Shown here: in pieces, positions 63,412 to 64,000 of the stretch
How the letters are laid out: every line of letters starts with the position of its first letter
Numbering within the stretch: position 1 is the first letter of the stretch
Source: Alteribacillus sp. YIM 98480
GTDB taxonomy: Bacteria > Bacillota > Bacilli > Bacillales > Marinococcaceae
DNA: 64,000 bases
Direction: 5' to 3'
Assembly (NCBI RefSeq): GCF_009765375.1
Contig: NZ_VTOK01000002.1
Span: 248,001-312,000 of the forward strand
Program-made: the position numbers and the translations under genes
Notes under the pieces: model-generated
Seen by the model: the letters and a program-made list of their open reading frames with translations, nothing else
What the model was told of the DNA's origin: nothing
Database searches by the model: none

Positions 63412-64000
63412 ATGAAAAAGAGCCTTGAAGACATAATTCAAGTTATTCAAGAGGGTGATATAGAAGAGGGACTTAAAAGCCTTGAGCAATATGAAAAGAG
63501 TGCAGATCATCAGGAAAAATATGACCTTGTACAATTATACGAAGAATTAGGGAGACTAGATAAAGCAAAGCCTCTAATAGAAGAATTAATTAATTATTAC
63601 CCTGAAGAAGGAGAATTATTAACAATGGCAGCCGAAATTGCTATTGATATGGACGAAGAAGATGAGGCGATTGAATGGCTGTTAGAAGTTAATGAAGAAG
63701 ACGAAGCTTTTTTACGGGCACAAATGCTTCTTGCTGATCTTTATCAATTGCAAGGTCTTGATGAAGTTGCAGAAAAGAAATTAAAAGATGCGCTGCAAAA
63801 AGCTCCTGATGAACCCGTCCTTTTAGCTGGTTTAGGAGACTATTATTTAGATAGAGGGGACTTTGCAAAGAGTATTCCTTATCTAAAGCAAGCAGAAAGA
63901 ATGGGGTTTGAATTTCCTGAAGGCGGCTTAGATCTGAGGCTTGCTGAAGCATACAGTGCTACAGGAGAGTTTGAAACGGCATTACCTTATTATCGAAAAG
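63412..64000 (+). CDS. ypiA: Tetratricopeptide-repeat protein YpiA, N-terminal part
   Basis: The frame from ATG 63412 (GGAGGG 6 bases upstream) is open to the window end, 196 residues visible. It is helical, acidic and repetitive with TPR units (QLYEELGRLDKAKPLIEELI, LADLYQLQGLDEVAEKKL, LGDYYLDRGDFAKSIPYLKQA, LAEAYSATGEFETALPYYRK). Same position as B. subtilis ypiA, after tyrA. Adaptor role likely but unproven; the C-terminal part is outside the window. Confidence 0.88.
   Translation, partial: MKKSLEDIIQVIQEGDIEEGLKSLEQYEKSADHQEKYDLVQLYEELGRLDKAKPLIEELINYYPEEGELLTMAAEIAIDMDEEDEAIEWLLEVNEEDEAFLRAQMLLADLYQLQGLDEVAEKKLKDALQKAPDEPVLLAGLGDYYLDRGDFAKSIPYLKQAERMGFEFPEGGLDLRLAEAYSATGEFETALPYYRK

Overview
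The window is a low-GC Firmicute chromosome segment from an endospore-forming member of the Bacillaceae. Gene order follows the Bacillus subtilis serA-fer-ypbB-recS ... gudB-ypdA ... sleB-ypeB-cmk-ypfD-fni-yphA-der-gpsA-yphEF-spoIVA-folE-mtrB-hepS-menG-hepT-ndk-cheR-aroFBH-trpEDCFBA-hisC-tyrA-ypiA region almost gene for gene. GerA-type germination genes, SleB/YpeB, SpoIVA, a SpoVIF-like protein, bacillithiol-linked YpdA, TRAP, a T-box and an S-box all fit this assignment. Three menaquinone genes of the futalosine type lie inside the hep/men operon. That differs from B. subtilis and points to the alkaliphilic/halophilic side of the family (inference).

Layout. 1-2080: end of a cobalamin operon (cobS, a CobC-like phosphatase, a reduced CobU-like protein, ATP:cobalamin adenosyltransferase). 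2298-6020: a three-gene GerA-B-C germinant receptor operon. 6094-11480: an M23/LysM peptidase, an unknown protein, serA (reverse) behind a serine T-box, a LysM/M14 peptidase, ppa and fer (both reverse). 11815-21786: ypbB-recS, small unknown or membrane proteins, a YhfH-like mini-gene, ypbG, ypbH/mecB, gudB, ypdA, asparaginase, prsW and a small zinc-ribbon protein. 21851-28513: a SAM-I riboswitch controlling metI, yitJ and cobalamin-dependent metH. 28838-34078: sleB-ypeB, then cmk-plsC-ypfD, with ypfD frameshifted in a seven-G run. 34095-41168: fni, yphA between two copies of a Bacillaceae repeat, der-plsY-gpsA, a SpoVIF-like gene, yphE and yphF. 41503-43974: spoIVA, folE, mtrB. 44406-49843: hepS-menG-mqnP/ubiA-ubiX-mqnA-hepT and ndk. 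49985-62195: cheR and the aromatic supraoperon aroF-aroB-aroH-trpEDCFBA-hisC-tyrA. 62196-64000: a promoter-hairpin-terminator unit, an amidohydrolase-like orphan and the start of ypiA.

How it works together. mtrB encodes TRAP. Its target is visible 9.7 kb downstream as eleven NAG triplets at almost exactly 5-nt pitch before the trpE attenuator. Four more triplets at the same pitch lie near the predicted 5' end of the transcript. Chorismate from aroF feeds the trp genes, tyrA, and MqnA of the futalosine pathway, which joins HepS/HepT heptaprenyl diphosphate and MenG methylation to make menaquinone. Cobalamin salvage at the left edge supplies the cofactor class used by MetH.

Notable oddities: the ypfD frameshift; the absence of hbs (HU) between spoIVA and folE and of EPSP synthase after tyrA; a dispersed hairpin element whose copies show a compensatory base-pair change; the double TRAP site; and a compact candidate small RNA or attenuator at 62288-62417. 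No CRISPR array, phage, IS element or RNA operon was seen.
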